This document shows positions 41,260-42,288 of a stretch of 42,288 nucleotides of DNA, piece after piece (position 1 is the first letter of the stretch; each line of letters begins with the position of its first letter). Source of the stretch: Paracoccaceae bacterium (GTDB lineage Bacteria > Pseudomonadota > Alphaproteobacteria > Rhodobacterales > Rhodobacteraceae); NCBI GenBank assembly GCA_016936395.1, contig JAFGXY010000058.1:1-42288 (forward strand), written 5' to 3'. The notes beneath the pieces are model-generated. The model was not told the DNA's origin and ran no database searches. It was given only the letters and a program-made list of their open reading frames with translations. A program made the position numbers and the translations under genes.

Positions 41260-41297
41260 AAAACGCCCGCCTGGTCACCGGACCTGGCGGGCGTTTT
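41260..41297. terminator. Strong bidirectional intrinsic terminator
   Basis: AAAACGCCCGCC (41260-41271) and GGCGGGCGTTTT (41286-41297) are a perfect 12-bp stem. The 14-base loop holds a further GGTC/GACC pairing around ACCG. The A-run on one side and the T-run on the other make it functional in both directions. It ends the integrase/AlpA-like unit and insulates the next region. Confidence 0.9.
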
Positions 41298-41345
41298 GGT
41301 CTGTGATCGTCCGGGGGCCAATCCGCTCAGCTAACCAGAAGTCTT

Positions 41346-41368
41346 CGACAGACCTGCGCACACTGTCG
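41346..41368. repeat. Inverted repeat 1 in the non-coding control region
   Basis: CGACAG (41346-41351) and CTGTCG (41363-41368) are 6-bp arms around 11 bases. It is the first of three dyads in the 246-base non-coding stretch after the terminator. Confidence 0.5.
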
Positions 41369-41381
41369 CAAGCACGTTGTG

Positions 41382-41403
41382 GCCCGAACCATCGTTCAGG
41401 GCT
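41382..41403. repeat. Inverted repeat 2 in the non-coding control region
   Basis: GCCCGAAC and GTTC-A-GGGC pair with one bulged A around a CATC loop. Its arms can form an 8-bp stem. Possible recombinase arm site, regulator operator or origin element; no family is matched. Confidence 0.45.
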
Positions 41404-41449
41404 GCAAGTGTTGGTTGTCGGGGCTTGACGTGGTGTGGCAAACTGAGTC

Positions 41450-41481
41450 GTGAGCACCGGGACTGCAATCCCGATGCTCAC
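41450..41481. repeat. Inverted repeat 3: long near-perfect hairpin
   Basis: GTGAGCA (41450-41456) pairs with TGCTCAC (41475-41481), then one mismatch, then CGGGA pairs with TCCCG around a six-base CTGCAA loop. The stem is 7 + 5 bp. A TTGACG hexamer (41425-41430) lies 20 bases before it, but no -10 box fits. It stands 62 bases before the next gene. Confidence 0.6.
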
Positions 41482-41543
41482 TAAAGACTTGATTTTGGAA
41501 GGTCAGTCTCAACGCAACCGCCCATCGAAAGGCAAGCTACATC

Positions 41544-41972
41544 ATGGAATATATGCTCGTGCCGGTCACTTGGAAACCGGCAATTCGACCTCGCTCGTTC
41601 CCGTCCGATATGCCCAGCACACTTGTTCGGGCGACAAAGGTCGCAAGCGTGCTTGGTATCACCAAGGACAAGCTGTGGGATGCCACCATCATCGATGATC
41701 GCGGGCTCGACACCCAACACATCAAACCCCGTCCGAGGACCTATAGCTGTGACCAGGTTCTGATGCTGATGCGCTTGCTGCGGCGGCCAGGCCAAGCTGC
41801 CTTTGAGCGCTACCTGCTGGCCAAGCTCGAAAAGGAAGTTGAGAAGGGGCAGTGGCCGCATCCATACCCCGACAGCTACATCATGCCCGACGCCCTGGGC
41901 CTTGTGCTTGTTTCCGAGAAGCGCCGTTCTCGACCCATCAGCGACGCTGAATTTGAACGTGCCATGATGTGA
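41544..41972 (+). CDS. Unknown protein with possible MerR/HTH-like N-terminal fold
   Basis: This 142-residue protein is not recognised. Residues about 26-75 (V-R-A-T-K-V-A-S-V-L-G-I-T-K-D-K-L-W-D, then R-T-Y-S-C-D-Q-V-L-M-L-M-R-L-L) look like a MerR-type winged helix in which one helix recognises DNA and a wing follows. A basic, helical middle (F-E-R-Y-L-L-A-K-L-E-K-E-V-E-K) and a proline-rich end follow. AAAGG lies 12 bases before the ATG, which is a weak start. It lies between the hairpin region and another dyad-rich gap, so a regulator of the element is plausible but unproven. Confidence 0.6.
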   Translation: MEYMLVPVTWKPAIRPRSFPSDMPSTLVRATKVASVLGITKDKLWDATIIDDRGLDTQHIKPRPRTYSCDQVLMLMRLLRRPGQAAFERYLLAKLEKEVEKGQWPHPYPDSYIMPDALGLVLVSEKRRSRPISDAEFERAMM

Positions 41973-42015
41973 GGCCAGCGTTCGGCTAAAGGCTGCGTTT
42001 GTTGGTTTAAGGGAG

Positions 42016-42043
42016 GTGGCCCGTCAGTATATTCTGACACCAC
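42016..42043. promoter_or_regulatory. Nested dyad after the 41544 gene
   Basis: GTGG-CCC-GTCAG and CTGAC-A-CCAC flank TATATT, giving a 5-bp inner and a 4-bp outer dyad. The TATATT in the centre also resembles a -10 box. It could be an operator within a promoter for the downstream small ORF. Confidence 0.45.
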
Positions 42044-42054
42044 GAAACGATTTA

Positions 42055-42085
42055 GGGCGTCAGGACCCGACCAGTCCCAACGCCC
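42055..42085. promoter_or_regulatory. Two-part hairpin in the leader of the small ORF
   Basis: GGGCGT pairs with ACGCCC (42055-42060, 42080-42085) and GGAC pairs with GTCC (42063-42066, 42074-42077), separated by a symmetric CA/CA internal loop. TTGTA follows, not a T-run, so it is not a clear terminator. It may be an RNA structure in the leader of the 42131 ORF. Confidence 0.45.
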
Positions 42086-42130
42086 TTGTATAGACAGTGC
42101 AAATCCCACTCTGACCTAGGAGCACATGCT

Positions 42131-42235
42131 ATGGATAATAGCATCAGTGGCGCTGTCTTTACGCCATCGTTTTACCAAGCCCACCTCACCGACGAGGAAA
42201 TCTGGTTTTGTCGCGGTTTGGTGCCGCTCCTTTGA
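42131..42235 (+). CDS. Candidate small ORF, 34 codons
   Basis: The ATG at 42131 follows AGGAG with 8 bases spacing, a good ribosome-binding site. The peptide starts M-D-N-S-I-S-G-A-V-F-T-P-S-F-Y and ends L-V-P-L-L, with hydrophobic and acidic blocks. No homologue is recalled. A second frame from ATG 42126 stays open to the edge but has poor spacing from the same site. The next start with an AAGGAG site follows 30 bases later, so this might be a leader peptide or a small element protein. Confidence 0.45.
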   Translation: MDNSISGAVFTPSFYQAHLTDEEIWFCRGLVPLL

Positions 42236-42265
42236 TAGCGTAATGTGCAGCAAAGGAGATGAACC

Positions 42266-42288
42266 ATGGGCACAGTTAGGACGGATGA
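42266..42288 (+). CDS. Start of a further gene (partial, runs off the right edge)
   Basis: AAGGAG at 42253-42258 stands 7 bases before ATG 42266. The first residues are M-G-T-V-R-T-D. Only seven codons are visible, so no function can be given. It is likely the next gene of the mobile element. Confidence 0.5.

Noticed and set aside
41275-41481. 68-codon minus-strand frame in the control region
   Set aside because: It runs into a perfect intrinsic terminator and across the longest dyad, and its composition is not protein-like.

Overview
The window is high-GC chromosomal DNA from an alphaproteobacterium, most likely a member of the Rhodobacterales (Rhodobacteraceae). The signs are an ftsK-lolA pair, a BrnA-like solo protein, a short RpoN, a two-domain NADH-dehydrogenase-like/SelD fusion, phaA-phaB, DUF2007 next to a TrmN6-like methylase, and the style of the protein sequences. 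The genus cannot be fixed from the sequence alone.

Layout. At 1-78 is the last part of a transposase that resembles the IS630 family. From 270 to 39645 the DNA is densely packed core genome. It holds a UbiH-family hydroxylase, an amidase and a DapC-like aminotransferase; FtsK, an orphan BrnA-type protein, LolA and a lytic transglycosylase lipoprotein; HspQ and an anti-sigma-antagonist/anti-sigma kinase pair; free methionine-R-sulfoxide reductase, a homocysteine methyltransferase and a pseudouridine synthase; pgsA-moaD-moaE; RNase R convergent with RpoN; selD (fusion) convergent with mnmH; a secreted protein of unknown function, TagA and an EAL protein; phaA-phaB; an EamA exporter with a YdcH-type small protein; DUF2007-trmN6 divergent from a polyprenyl diphosphate synthase; ispE with a TPR protein; ETF-QO; greA with a membrane coiled-coil protein; TsaC/Sua5; and a long acyl-CoA dehydrogenase with a metallo-beta-lactamase-fold hydrolase.

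From about 39.65 kb to the right edge the character changes. Codon use is less GC-biased, intergenic spaces are longer, and there is an integrase, an AlpA/Xis-like HTH protein, a strong intrinsic terminator, a non-coding stretch with three inverted repeats, a MerR/HTH-like protein of unknown function, a 34-codon small ORF and the start of a further gene at the edge. This looks like the recombination/control end of an integrated element whose cargo lies beyond the window.

Working relations. FtsK, LolA and the lytic transglycosylase are envelope and division functions. SelD and MnmH form a selenophosphate to tRNA 2-selenouridine route; no Sec-insertion gene is seen here. PhaA and PhaB supply 3-hydroxybutyryl-CoA for polyhydroxyalkanoate. 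IspE, the polyprenyl synthase and the UbiH-family protein feed the isoprenoid/ubiquinone branch, and ETF-QO delivers electrons from acyl-CoA dehydrogenases to ubiquinone. Small-scale patterns worth attention are a dispersed repeat in four gene-end intergenic gaps, five tail-to-tail gene overlaps, a tandem 11-15 nt repeat before the ETF-QO gene, and a perfect 13-bp hairpin between phaA and phaB.
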